Positions 8,966 through 19,159 of a stretch of 64,000 nucleotides of DNA are shown here, one piece after another; the first letter of the stretch is position 1; every line of letters begins with the position of its first letter. The DNA is taken from NCBI RefSeq assembly GCF_052857255.1, contig NC_135506.1, positions 73,731,056-73,795,055 on the forward strand, in the 5' to 3' direction. Below the pieces are notes generated by a model. It saw only the letters and a program-made list of their open reading frames with translations, had not been told where the DNA came from and searched no databases. A program made the translations under genes and the position numbers. Source of the DNA: Amblyomma americanum (taxonomy: Eukaryota > Arthropoda > Arachnida > Ixodida > Ixodidae).

Positions 8966-9555
8966 TGGAAAAGAATTAAATGGTTATGTCCCTTGTCTCG
9001 TGTCAGTAAACCTTTCTCTGCATGATTACGCCGTTCTCTTAAAATAAATATGCAAAAGTTTGATTGTGTTAGTGTGTGAAGAGATCTTACTGTGGGGAAC
9101 ATTAGGTTGATCAATTGGAATAGAACCGGACATCGAGAGAGCACCTGGACGTTAAAAAGTAAATTAATAAAAATAAAAAAAACAATACAGACAATAAAAC
9201 AGAAAATAATGAAAATACACAGGGGATAATCAATATTAAAGTAAAACAAAAAAAATAATTAAAACACAAGAGTAAAAATAAAAATGAAATAAAAATATTG
9301 TGAGCACTTTATGCGCTTTCGTCGTCGTCGCCTCTCTGGCTGCGACTTCATCCTCTTTTCATTCACTGTACATTCCCATCGTCATCGCTTGGTGCTGTTC
9401 GCTGGGAGCACGTCTTTGCCAGCGGGCTGGAATAAACGTCTCCCTTGAAGTCTTCCCTTAAATATAAACAGCTAGTGTACTGGTGTCGTGGAGAAAAAGT
9501 GCGTTCTAGAAAGTGTTACATGCCTTCGCATTCCTCCATGTAAGCAAAGAAGTTT
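8966..9555. other. no gene recognised; A-rich tract
   Basis: An (AAAAT)n-like A-rich low-complexity tract lies at 9,150-9,300. The rest is unassigned. Partner: 38,626-39,230. Confidence 0.4.
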
Positions 9556-10060
9556 TCTTTAATTTTTTCGGAGTCTTTCAATTAGCAACTCTTATTCCCT
9601 TTCTTCTTTCACTCCCTTCTTTATCCCACTCTGTAAATAGTTTGTGTATATTACTTTTCCTCCTTACCTCTCTTCCTCTGCCCTCACCCTTTTCATTTAA
9701 TTTTTCCCTTTGCCTGCTATTATTTATTTTCGCTGCCCCAGCTCAGGTGGGGGCGGTGCTTTTTTATTAAAATAATAATAAATAGGAAGGATAAGATTTT
9801 TGCTAGCCCCGGCATATGCCATCGATACTGAGGCACCTGAGCTGGGGCAGCGGAAATAAAGGATACCAGGCAGAATGAAGAAATGAAATGAATGAGGTGA
9901 GGGGACAGGAAGAGGGGATGGGGGAGAATAATCTGTACAAACTTTTTACACAATAAGAAATGTGTCCAGGTTGTGCGCGTGATTAGTTCATTTTAGTGGA
10001 ATTAAATCAGACACGCGCACAGCACTGTGTTGGTTACAACTGGAGTGGGGCGTCCAGTTA

Positions 10061-10960
10061 TTAATCGTTCAAGGTAGAACTCGCGAAGCGTTCGGTCACT
10101 GCGTGTAACCACCTGACGGAAAACAGACAGGACGTCAAGCCCGTGTGTTCGAGGAATGCATAGAGGTTCACCGATGTTCGCTCACGAGTGCGCGCACTGC
10201 CCTGCGGCCACAATAGCGTCTTGATGGAGTCTGGTAGTATGCCCTGCGCCATATAGGCCGCGAGCATATCGTGACGAACGTCAGGGAACGCGGCACAGTG
10301 AAGGAGCAGGCGTTCTAGTGTTTCCACTGCACCGCATCTGTCACACACATCACTCGTCGCGATTCTGTGATGCACCCGTCATTCCCCGGGCCACACGCAG
10401 CCAATGCGCGAGCGGAGGTTCATTGCACGTTGTGACCGTGTAAGTGCGCGACAGCCGGTGACACTGTCGATGCGCTCACCTCATGTGATGCGTGGGTCGG
10501 GGTTCTGCTTTCGGACATGGTCGCGGATGGCCGCACGCACGTCCTCCATCCCAAGGGGCAGATCGCTGACAGACAGTTGGTGCGCAGCAGTCGCGAGATC
10601 GTCAGCTTCCTCGTTGCCGGCGATGCCGCAGTGACCGAGCATCCACTGTGCACGCACGGCACATCCTCTCTGCGCGAGGCGCTCGATGCGCGAGGGAATT
10701 TCCAGCCCTAGTGGGGTACCGCGGCCGTTAGATGGTACTTGGCTGAGGGCGGCGCGGGAGTCGCAAAGCAGAGCACTCCTGGGCGGCGGAGGGCCGAGGG
10801 TGAGCAGCAGGTCCAGCCCGAGCCGGATCCCCATCAGCACCGCCGTGGTGGAGGAGCCCAGAAAGGTTGCGTGTTCCTGTCTGTGCAGTCGCAGGGCGGG
10901 GATGGTAGTCGCCGCTGCAAGGGACCAGCTGTCACGGGCCACTCAGCAGTCGGTGTACAC
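10061..10960 (-). pseudogene. LINE RNase H and C-terminal Cys/His region, copy 1
   Basis: RNase H pieces: LLCDSRAALSQ and WMLGHCGIAGNEEADDLA (family form W.PGH.GI.GNE.AD; here PGH has become LGH). Separated by a stop, a C-terminal frame (10,061-10,375) holds CDRCGAVETLERLLLHC. Copy 2 has His where this copy has Arg (LEH against LER), so a C-X2-C-X7-H-X4-C metal site is broken here. Confidence 0.75.
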
Positions 10961-11362
10961 AAGGAGATGGTCCTGGAGCTCCTCGTGTATGACGGCTCAG
11001 GCCATCTGCTGCACAGCACTGAGGGGTGTTCTCCGCTTTCCCGCGATGCCGACGATCTCTCGCAATACCTCCGAGGCAGTAGGCCAGGGCTCGCAGGAGC
11101 CCTAGGGGGTGGGCCTTGTGTCAATTGCTCATACTCGAGCAGCGCCGCGCCCATTCGTGAGTGCGGGTGCGAGCGCATACGCTGCAGCAGCGAGCCGCCG
11201 TGCGGTGCGTGGTGAAGCCGGTCGATGTGATTCAGTTCCCGGCGCGCTGCTTGGAGCTCAAGTGGCCACGCTCCTGCTTCGGCCAACGTTGTGGCGCACC
11301 GCGAGCTTTTGGGTAGGCCTAGGCATACGCGCAGGGACTTGCGGTGCTGGAGCTCGAGTTTA

Positions 11363-12840
11363 TTACGGCACGGCTTGCGCACCGTGACGAGCTTCAGAGC
11401 ATAGAGCACCGCCCTCAAAGCTGCGGCATTGTATAGCCGACGTGCGGCTTGCTGGGAGATGCCCTGGCCTCGAGCGGTGAGCTTGTGCACAGCGGCGGTG
11501 ATCCTCTTCATTCTGCAGACAGGCCTTGGTCGCCGCGGGACGGAAGGAAAGGCGCCACTCGATGTTAAGGCCAAGGTACCGCACCGATTTACGCCAAGGA
11601 ATCGGAGTCCCGTCCAGTAACAGTGGCGCAAGGTGCGCGCGCGAGCGCGAAACGCAGGCTATGGTCACCGATTTGCCCGCGCTCAGCGACAGACCAAGGG
11701 CACGCAAGCTGGCATCGATTGCGATCATGGCTCCCTGAAGGCACCCCCATTTGCGGAACGCCTGGTGGTCCCCGGCACCACAGAGCTATGTCGTCTGCAT
11801 ATATGGACATGTACACATGGTGTCGGCCGCTCGTGGGGAGGCAGGCCGGCACCACCGACATGGCCACTATAAACAGAAATAGCGATAATACCGAGCCCTG
11901 CGGCACGCACATTGCCAACGGACGAGGCTTGGAGAGCTTACTCCCTACTCGTACGCACATGGTGCGCCCTCTCAGGAAGCTATGAACGTATCGCAAAAGG
12001 CGCCCACTCACATCGACCCCCTCAAGCACCGCGAGAATTGGGGCGCGGTGAACGTTCTCAAAAGCGCCCGAGACGTCCAGTAATAGCAGCAGCGCAACCT
12101 TGCCTGCCGCCCTGGCATTCTCCAGGGCTGTAACAACGTCCGATATAGAATCAGCTGTGCACCGCATCCCACGGATACCCGTCAAACAAATCAGCCTCCG
12201 CATCCCGCTCGTTCAGACGCTGCAACGTCATATGCTCCATGAGCTTACCTGCCTCCGATGTTAATGTCACTGGCCGGTATCCGCTCAGCTCCGTAGGTGG
12301 GCGCCCTGCCTTTCGGATTGGATAAACGACCGCGGTTCGCCAATCCTCCGGTAGCTCCCCGCGTTTCCACACCAGTTTGATTTGCTGCAGGAGGATCTGT
12401 CGTGTCTGCGCATTCAGGCTTCGCAGCATCTGGTATGTCACCCCGTCCGGTTCGGGTGCCGAGCGGCGGCGACAGCGCTGCAGCGCATTGTTCAGTTCCG
12501 CCGCAGTGAACGAGCCTTGGACCTTCTGACGTGACGGGAGAGGGACTGGCGTCGCTTCTGGGGCTCTCAGGAACTGTGTTAGCTGCGTTTTTCGCGGCTG
12601 AGCGGCGCGAACCGATCGGCAAACCGCTCTGCCAACTCTTCAAAGCTGAGCCCGCTGAAGATTGCGAGGTAGGCCAGGAGTTTACGCTTTGCCTGTGGTT
12701 CGGTCTTGCGCCGCGGGCTGTCAGTATCCGCGAGCTGACATCTTCCTCCATCCTTTGGCATAGTGAATCCCACTGCCGGCGGTACAGCTTGTTGGCGTGG
12801 CGGCGCGCTGCCGCGTCCAAGCGGTTGTAGACAGTCCAGT
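11363..12840 (-). pseudogene. LINE reverse transcriptase, frameshifted, copy 1
   Basis: Order on the minus strand: LPEDWRTAVVYPIRKAG, LSGYRPVTLTSEAGKLMEHM, VALLLLLDVSGAFENV (motif A, catalytic Asp), VPQGSVLSLFLF (motif B) and YADDIALW (motif C, intact catalytic DD, about 11,785-11,810), then thumb-like KSVRYLGLNIEWRLSF. At least four frame changes make it non-functional. Copy 2 has YADE at the catalytic position instead. Confidence 0.8.
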
Positions 12841-12847
12841 AGGCGGC

Positions 12848-13562
12848 TCAGTCAGTCCGTCGCGCCCGTCGCTCTGCGCGATCTCTCTTCTCGCGCAGAT
12901 CTAGCAGCTTCATATCAGGTGTGGGCTGCCCTGCCCATGCCTCTGCACGTTGGGTGTCTGCGAGTGCGCTTCGGACTAGACTGGAAAAGAAATCTGCGCC
13001 AGTGGCCGCCGCCTCGGCGACAGCCCGCCTGAACGTACTCCATTTGGTAATGGAGTAGGCACCTTTTTGGCGCGCCTCCATATCAGTGGGTTCGATTAGG
13101 ATGGAGTAATGATCTGAGTCCCAGAGGGATCGTGATTGGCGCCATGTCGCCTCGATGCCTCTGGATGCGAAGGCAACGTCGATGCGAGAGCCAGTTGTTC
13201 CTCGTCGTCGAAACGTGGGCTCTCCGGTGTTCAAGGGGGTGAGTCCCAGCTACGTTGATACGTCGTGCAGGTCGTCTGCACGCGCGGAGTGGCACGCACT
13301 GCCCCACGCACTGTCGTTTGCGGTAAAATCACCACAGATGATTTGGCGCGGGGCACAGCACGAAGACACAGCACGAAAACACAGCGCGTTCCACGCGACA
13401 GCTGGACACACATAAACACTGCCCACCGTTGTGTCAACACCACCGACGCGCTCTGTCACAACCGCGCACTCCTGGGCGTCAGATGTCACCGCCTCCGAGC
13501 CGACGAGGGTGTTCTGGGCATCCTGCCGCACGTATATAGCGCACCTTGATTTCCCGGGGCGA
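12848..13562 (-). pseudogene. LINE endonuclease (APE-type), N-truncated, frameshifted, copy 1
   Basis: The APE-type endonuclease nicks the target for reverse transcription. Fragments: RPGKSRCAIYVRQDAQN at the 5' truncation, a damaged CGDFTANDSAWGSAC (the family motif is GDFNAHH.AWGS), then TFRRRGTTGSRIDVAFASRG and WDSDHYSILIEP, corresponding to the substrate-binding and SDH-type catalytic segments. The reading shifts frame near 13,245. Better preserved in copy 2 (42,402-43,250). Confidence 0.75.
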
Positions 13563-13769
13563 TGAAATGTGTCTCAGGTGGTTCAGTATCAATGGCAGAT
13601 GCCGGGGCTAACAAAATTTTTTCCTTCCTTTTTACTATTATTTTAATAAAACCACTTACCACTACTTCTTTATTCCTTCCTTTACGGCGCGGCTCAGGTA
13701 TCCACAGATATATTTGAGGCAGTTGCTGCGTCCTTTCCTTTCCTCAAAACCAATTTTCAATTTTTCGTT

Positions 13770-15140
13770 TTTTTCTTGTTTCATAAGGTGGAGCTCTTGT
13801 CTCCTCTAAATTTTTTTTGTTGCTGTTGTTTCTTTGTACCCATCAGCAGTGATGTCCTTAAATACGGAGGATTTATGCATTAATGTGTTTTTTTGTGACA
13901 TTTGATGTAAAAACTTGTGGAATAAGAGGAGTACAAAATTCCTGTCATGTTGAGCACAATTGTTACTTGAGCTGTGATGCAGAAATAGCAGTGTTTTTTT
14001 AAAGCAACTAATGCGCTACAGTCCGTCCTGTATCAGAACGCAAAACTTTCAGCGAGAGTAGGCTGGCTCCGTTTGCGCTATTCGCTCCCGGTCTTCTGGA
14101 TGGAGTGTGTTTCCAGTATTTCCGCGTCTTCATGATTTTTGGCGTGTTCGTACCCTCTATAAGTTCGCTTTGTGTTATCATCCCGACCGTATGGAGTCAA
14201 TCACCTACACTTTGTGTAATCAATCCACAGCGGTGCTTGAGTGCATTAGCAATGAATATTCAACGTCGTTCATTACCTAGGCGTTGCCTGGCGCTGGAGC
14301 GTTCACTTCTTGTTGGGCACCATTAGAGAGTGCGGAAGAGGGGCCGTTGAGAACAGCTCTGGAATAATTTTAACAGCGGCACGGCGCGCGGTTGTCTTTT
14401 CAGTTTTGCATCCATAGAAATACCGCCGCTGCGACTGGCTTTCTGGGTCCTCCTGCTCAGTAGTCGAGTGCACCCACTGCGTAGCCACGAAGGCGGGTCG
14501 GAGCCGAGCTGGTTGTCGTCGTAGTGGGGTGCCAACTCTTGAGTGGGACAATCATGCTCCGTCCTTCTCTTGCGTCTGGCGCTTTCGGCGTCGCCTTTGC
14601 GGATGTCATCGCGAGCTTGCGCATCAGAATTTTCTCAGCGTCCCCCCCGTGCCCTCCTCTCCATGGCCGTTGAAGTCTGAAATTCCACGTAGCAGTCCCG
14701 GGTGCTCGTGTTGGGGGCAGTGTTCACGAGGGCGTATTAATGTGGTGACGGCTGCCAATTTTACACGTGCGGGGCGGACTTAATACAACGTTGAGTACAA
14801 AGTCAATCACACTTATCTACAACGCACGAGCGGTGTGCTGAAGAGCAAATGAAGTTAAATCTTAGCGCAGCTGCTTTGCTGAGGGCAAGGCGTTGGTGTG
14901 TGTGCGTTTCACCGGAATATTAGGCTGCGGTCCAGCGCAAGTATTATTAATGAAAGTCAATACCTACTTTATAATTTCACTTTGTTTCCACCTGAATGCA
15001 GGGCTCGAGAACTCTAGACAAGTGTGATCGACTCGGTACATATTGAGGATAGTCTAAGGCACTAAAGTAAAACAATGAATGCCAACTTGCGCGCAGAATA
15101 GGTGAAGAAACTCAAGGGGGCACTATGTTGACCTAAATTG
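13770..15140. other. no gene recognised; degenerate Ruka-like block and dispersed repeat
   Basis: 13,915-14,060 repeats 1,800-1,960. 14,340-14,490 looks like a very degenerate minus-strand Ruka (GGAATAATTTTAACAGCGG and CTGCTCAGTAGTCGAGTGCA). 14,560-14,780 has an 80-codon open frame without recognisable domain. Partner: 43,790-45,140. Confidence 0.4.
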
Positions 15141-15145
15141 CGGTG

Positions 15146-15508
15146 AGGCGAAAGCCTTTAGCGCGGTGTTGCTGGTTGTGTCACTGATGTGTGCTTAAGA
15201 TGTTAATTAAGTACTTGCGTTTGTACTCGTTCTGAGACTCCGTTGAATCGAGCGCTAGGAGGGAGGTTGTGCTGCACCCGACGTGGTCGACAGCTTCGAG
15301 GCGTCCGGCGCGGTTGCGGCGCATGCGCCAGTGGCGCCACCTCGGGCATGCGTGGTGAACTACCAATGGTGCAACATGGCCTCCAAGCTTATTCGCCGGC
15401 ACTAGCGCCGGGTGGGTGATCTCGGAAGCCATGGGCGCAAGAGTGTAACGGATGGACGGACGCACGCACGGACGAACGGAGCATCTGCCATTAAAGGCTT
15501 TCACATTG
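15146..15508. mobile_element. MITE-like unit with hairpin/inverted ends, copy 1
   Basis: The left end is AGGCGAAAGCCTTTA, in which AGGC-GAAA-GCCT folds on itself. The right end is TAAAGGCTTTCACATTG, its near inverse. About 360 bp with no coding capacity, including a GGACGGACGCACGCACGG tract near 15,452. A related end occurs at 24,259-24,345. Partner: 45,144-45,502. No transposase or target-site duplication was established. Confidence 0.5.
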
Positions 15509-15509
15509 A

Positions 15510-16600
15510 AAATGTTCTGGGGAGAAGCTACGCACGCCGATTCCATCAAAAGTTTCGGTGTTCCCAAAGGCGAGCTCTACAAAGGTGTGGAGAAAATGAA
15601 AGAATACAAAAAATAGGAACTGCATATAACGTCTTGCAAACCTCAGCGTCGTAGTCTTTCCTGCCACCCAGAACAGCTACTGGCAATGTGGCAAGCTTTT
15701 TTCGGTCTGGCCTACAATCACAAAACCTTAAGTTGACGCGCTGCAAGTGTAAACAATTCACTTGTTCATTCAACAGGCATTATTGCAAGACGAATAGATT
15801 AGCCAGCAAAACAAAAAAATTCGTCTGATCCAGGGAATAAAAAAATATCGGGTAGCTTGGCTGTGGAACTGCCTAGTATGTTACCGGTCATAGAAGAAAA
15901 CAGTGCCGAGTCCGGTTGGGCAGTGTGTTTATCATTCTAACTAGTCTGAAAAGATTGCCTAGATATCTCTGTATAGAGAAGTTCATGTGCCTTCATTGAG
16001 AGGATGAATTAGTTTTGATCTCCGCATGATTTTGATCTGAGCCATGCTCCATTTTGTCCACGGGGTGGCACAAAATGGGTCGTTTGGAAAGATTCGAAAT
16101 GAATAAGTTTACCTCTATTACCTTCCAACAAGCGTTTTCACATTTCATGGGGGGGGGAGGGTAAGGCCAGGACGGCTGGAAATAACTCGGCGATAGTTGT
16201 TTTTAATAGCTGCGAATAATACAAATGAAAACATGAAGAGAAAATTTGTGTCGTGTTTCGTCCCGCTACCCCTAGCTTTTATCCCCAACTTTCCTTAGTC
16301 CTGTTCGCTGGATAACTCGTGGAAATACTCTGCGAGTATTACTGGAGAGATCGTGTCTCCCTACCTGATACCTCATGTTTTATTGGGCATGTACTTTCAA
16401 ACAAAGCAAACGCCTGGTGATGCTAATATACTTGCCGCACTACTATTGTTAAACTACATGAGGAGAAATTAAGGCTACAATACAATGCTGTTGTTTGAAG
16501 TGTTTGTTTACCGAACGAATTTGTAACCCCATGCTTGGGTCCCCTGCTTCAGGTTTCTATTGGTCGAAGCTTCTAGAGCAGCGCTGTTTACGAGTCATTT
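15510..16600. other. no gene recognised
   Basis: Unassigned AT-rich sequence with a G-run at about 16,150. Partner: 45,503-46,560. Confidence 0.4.
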
Positions 16601-16629
16601 CTGTCGCGCTGTGCCTACGTTGAGCGGCG

Positions 16630-17605
16630 TGGCCTCCTACTGGTAAGCAAGGCCCGTAGCATATGTTAGATATCCGTAATATCTCCACAGAGCCGACCTG
16701 CTCCTCTGTAAACTTCTGGATACCAGTTGTGTAGTGATTTTCGTGTGTGATACGCGTTGGTTTCTTTTCAAGTTTTTGTTATTTCCACGTCCTTGTTTAA
16801 CTCTGTAGAGGATTTGGGACATTCTCTACGTTCTAAGCTCTACTGATGTAGGATTAATGCATTATTGTAGAGTTATAATCATAATTCTGTTCACTGTGAT
16901 ACAGTGCTCGGAACAATGCTTCACGTGCGAGGTCATAGGCCAGTTGATTGCTCCTTATTCCTTGTTGTCCAGGAGCGAGCCACATTATGAGTGCTGATTC
17001 AATGTTTGTGTCCTTGAGGATCCGAGCCACCTCATCATGGACCCGGCCCTTGATGTAGTTACTACGCACGGTTTGAGCCTACTGAAGGCACGACTGCCTC
17101 AGGATCAACCCGCAGTTGTCTGCCTCCTTGTTAGGAGGCTTCAGTAGTGAAAATGGCATCATTTGGTCCGCGTGCGTCAGTGTACATTGTTCGTGGAGAT
17201 GAATTCCAGTTCTTTCAATTGCATTTTGCTCTAGCCTCTCTTGTGCCCTTGTTTTAAGTAGGATGCCTATTCTTGTGGATGGAGCCAACGTGAATTTTTT
17301 CTAATCTTTGGTTGTATATCCGCTATCAACCTCTTAACCGGAGGAATGCTATTCTGAGTATCGCGACAAGCTTTCTTCCTGTTGTAGTGGAGGAGAATCC
17401 GACGAATTGACTTCAGTGTGTCTCAGTCAATTCCTCCACAGTGTGGTGGACGGTGAGCCTAATTAGTCGGCCGCTAGAGATGCGCTTATTGAACCTCAAA
17501 TTGTGTTTCACGGATTTCCTTGCGCTCATGTGCAGCTTCTTTAGATACCACTTTTTGAGAGAGAAGTCCGACGTCACATAATATCCACCGTTGGCATCCA
17601 CGCCG
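16630..17605 (-). pseudogene. LINE 3' coding remnant (RNase H region), copy 1
   Basis: Minus strand: ALIMWLAPGQQGIRSNQLA and YDLAREALFRA (about 16,910-17,000) match the RNase H segment W.PGH.GI.GNE.A..AR of I-type LINEs. 16,637-16,822 continues toward the C-terminus (ILYRVKQGRGNNKNLKRNQR). Multiple stops. The duplication boundary at 17,166 falls inside it, so copy 2 retains only the downstream part (46,586-47,154). Confidence 0.6.
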
Positions 17606-18845
17606 AATACAGGCGTCTTAATTCTGCTTCAATGGCACAAAGCTTCTCATCGCTGCAAGCTGGAATATGATAATAAAGATAGAAGCAGGCAGCTCTCGTC
17701 ATCTAGCCGCTGCCATACGACAATAGGGGCTAGTGGGTTTTACATACTGGTGTATTGGACGCGCTATTTCTAGGAAACGACGCAGGACGAAAACGAAGAC
17801 TTCAATACAAAGTTTATGACAATTCGTCATAGGGTCTTAGCTTTTTTTCTAGTAACTTCCTAGCGGTAGCCCGTCGAATACACAAATACACAAGCAGGCA
17901 GCCCTAATTTCTCTACTGCAGCGGCTAGATGAGGACAGATACCTTCTGCTATCATTATTATCAATTTCCAGTATGCGCAGTTGGGCAGCTGTGTGTCATT
18001 AAAGTGGAATTCAGGTGATTTCTTTCGGCGTGGACGGCGAATGTCGACCTCGAAGTAACGCTGACAGGACGGCTAAGAATACCATTCATTCAGCTCGTCT
18101 GCTCCTCGATTTTGAATTTATATCGTGCGGTATTCCCGGATACTGTTTTTAAAGCTTCTATGGTTTACTGTAGTTTAGAATGAAATGAATCTAACCAAAT
18201 GTGACATCAATTGCTAGGGTGGTGAGGGAACCGGTCCGACCACCTTCGAGAGCGAAAGCGACGAAGAACCTTGAAGTTATCCACTACAAGTCGTCATGCA
18301 TAGCATAAGACTATTGTACAATAAGGCATTTGTCCCAGAAAGTAGCACCAAAATTACTTGAACATTGCTGTTTTTTTATAAGGGCTACACACAGCGAAGT
18401 ATACACACAGTCAAGTATATACAGTAGTATACATGCGTGATGTTCAGGAGACAATAGAGTACTGTTTATATCTTGTAAAACTGTCGTTATATTCTCTGAT
18501 GTTTTTTAAAAGAAGTTGAACGAAGATATTTATTTGAACTAAGTGACAGAGTAATACTGCGCTTCGACGGACGGCACACCTTTTCACATGATGTTCATTA
18601 GTGATCCGCTGAGAGTAAAGGAAACCCGCATGTTGGGAAGAGTGCGTTGATCTAGCGCTTAATCAAAGTTACATTTAAGCATGATGACTGTTTACATTGA
18701 GTGATCCGTGCGACTGCATTAACTAGATACCGGACTGGTGCTCTTTTTTACAGGGTCTTATGGTCATTTCCTCGCTCTAAGTGCACAGATAGGCTGCCTG
18801 TTTTTGTGGTGTCTCATCACTTGAATCTGATGTCAGCATCATGTA
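17606..18845. other. no gene recognised apart from an inverted repeat
   Basis: Contains the imperfect inverted repeat 17,695-17,937 listed separately. Otherwise unassigned. Confidence 0.4.
17695..17937. repeat. imperfect inverted repeat, arms about 85 bp
   Basis: The arm at 17,695-17,783 (CATCTAGCCGCTGC ... GTGTATTGGACGCGC ... CTAGGAA) is matched by the reverse complement of 17,852-17,937 (CATCTAGCCGCTGC ... GTGTATTCGACGGGC ... CTAGGAA), with about 70 bp between them. A foldback element, or two head-to-head copies of one repeat. Confidence 0.55.
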
Positions 18846-18847
18846 AT

Positions 18848-19157
18848 AATAATTGTTTTTTGAGGGAAAGGAAATGGCGCAGTATTTGTCTCATATATCG
18901 TTGGACACCTGAACCACGCCGTAAGGGAAGGGTAAAGGAGGGAGTGAAAGAAGAAAGGAAGAGAGAGGTGCCGTAGTGGAGGGCTCGGAATAATTTCGAC
19001 CACCTGGGGATCTTTAACGTGCACTGACATCGCAGAGCACACGGGCGCCTTTGCGTTTTTCCTCCATAAAAACGCAGCCGCCGCGGTCGGGTTCGAACCC
19101 GGGAACTCCGGATCAGTAGTCGAGCGCCCTAACCACTGAGCCACCGCGCCGGGTCCA
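18848..19157 (-). mobile_element. Ruka-type SINE, full length
   Basis: 3' tail ATAATAATTG at left, then GAAATGGCGCAGTATTTGTC, ATCTTTAACGTGCACTG, a B box within GGGTTCGAACCCGGG and head CACTGAGCCACCGCG at right. Little diverged from the copies at 4,727 and 26,980. Confidence 0.85.
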
Positions 19158-19159
19158 GA

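Larger units (their letters stand above)
9751..13572 (-). mobile_element. LINE with EN, RT and RNase H (I/R1-like), 5' truncated, copy 1
   Basis: Read on the minus strand: endonuclease starting mid-domain at about 13,562, reverse transcriptase, RNase H, a C-terminal Cys/His motif, then a 3'-UTR of about 300 bp ending in TTATTATTATTTTAATAAAA and an ACC-rich tail. Domain order and RNase H place it in the I/R1/LOA-like group; the exact clade needs a tree. Many frameshifts. Both duplicates contain it at the same position, so it predates the duplication. Confidence 0.85.
9628..13664 (+). mobile_element. plus-strand LINE 3'-UTR fragment, itself split, copy 1
   Basis: 9,628-9,750 (CTCTGTAAATAG ... 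GCTGCCCCAGCTCAGGTGG) and 13,573-13,664 (CTCAGGTGGTTCAGTATC ... TTTTAATAAAACCACTTACC) together equal the 3'-UTR of the minus-strand LINE lying between them, in opposite orientation. The join has CTCAGGTGG on both sides (9,742-9,750 and 13,573-13,581), a target-site duplication. So a 5'-truncated older copy received a younger copy of the same family. Confidence 0.75.
9555..13768 (+). mobile_element. old Ruka split by nested LINE insertions, copy 1
   Basis: A diverged left part (9,555-9,627, ending TCACTCCCTTCTTTATCCC) and right part (13,665-13,768, CTTCTTTATTCCTTCC... CTCAAAACCAATTTT) rejoin as one Ruka 3' half. The repeat CTTCTTTAT(C/T)CC at 9,616-9,627 and 13,665-13,676 is the likely target-site duplication of the LINE fragment inside it. 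Partner in copy 2: about 39,225-43,785. Confidence 0.65.
971..17166 (+). repeat. segmental duplication, copy 1
   Basis: Collinear in direct orientation with 29,552-47,154. Both begin at an AT microsatellite followed by CCGCGCGAGGCG and end at a shared ATTTGG (17,161-17,166 and 47,149-47,154), after which they diverge abruptly. Compared by eye, most aligned lines differ at only a few positions. Copy 1 alone carries a Ruka at 4,727-5,045 and lacks about 34 bp present at 31,597-31,630. All internal elements listed for this copy have a partner in copy 2 unless stated. Confidence 0.95.

Noticed and set aside
971..17166. Treating the duplication as a composite transposon
   Set aside because: No inverted or direct terminal elements flank both copies. 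The edges are an AT tract and the inside of an old LINE fragment, and the content is unrelated nested repeats.
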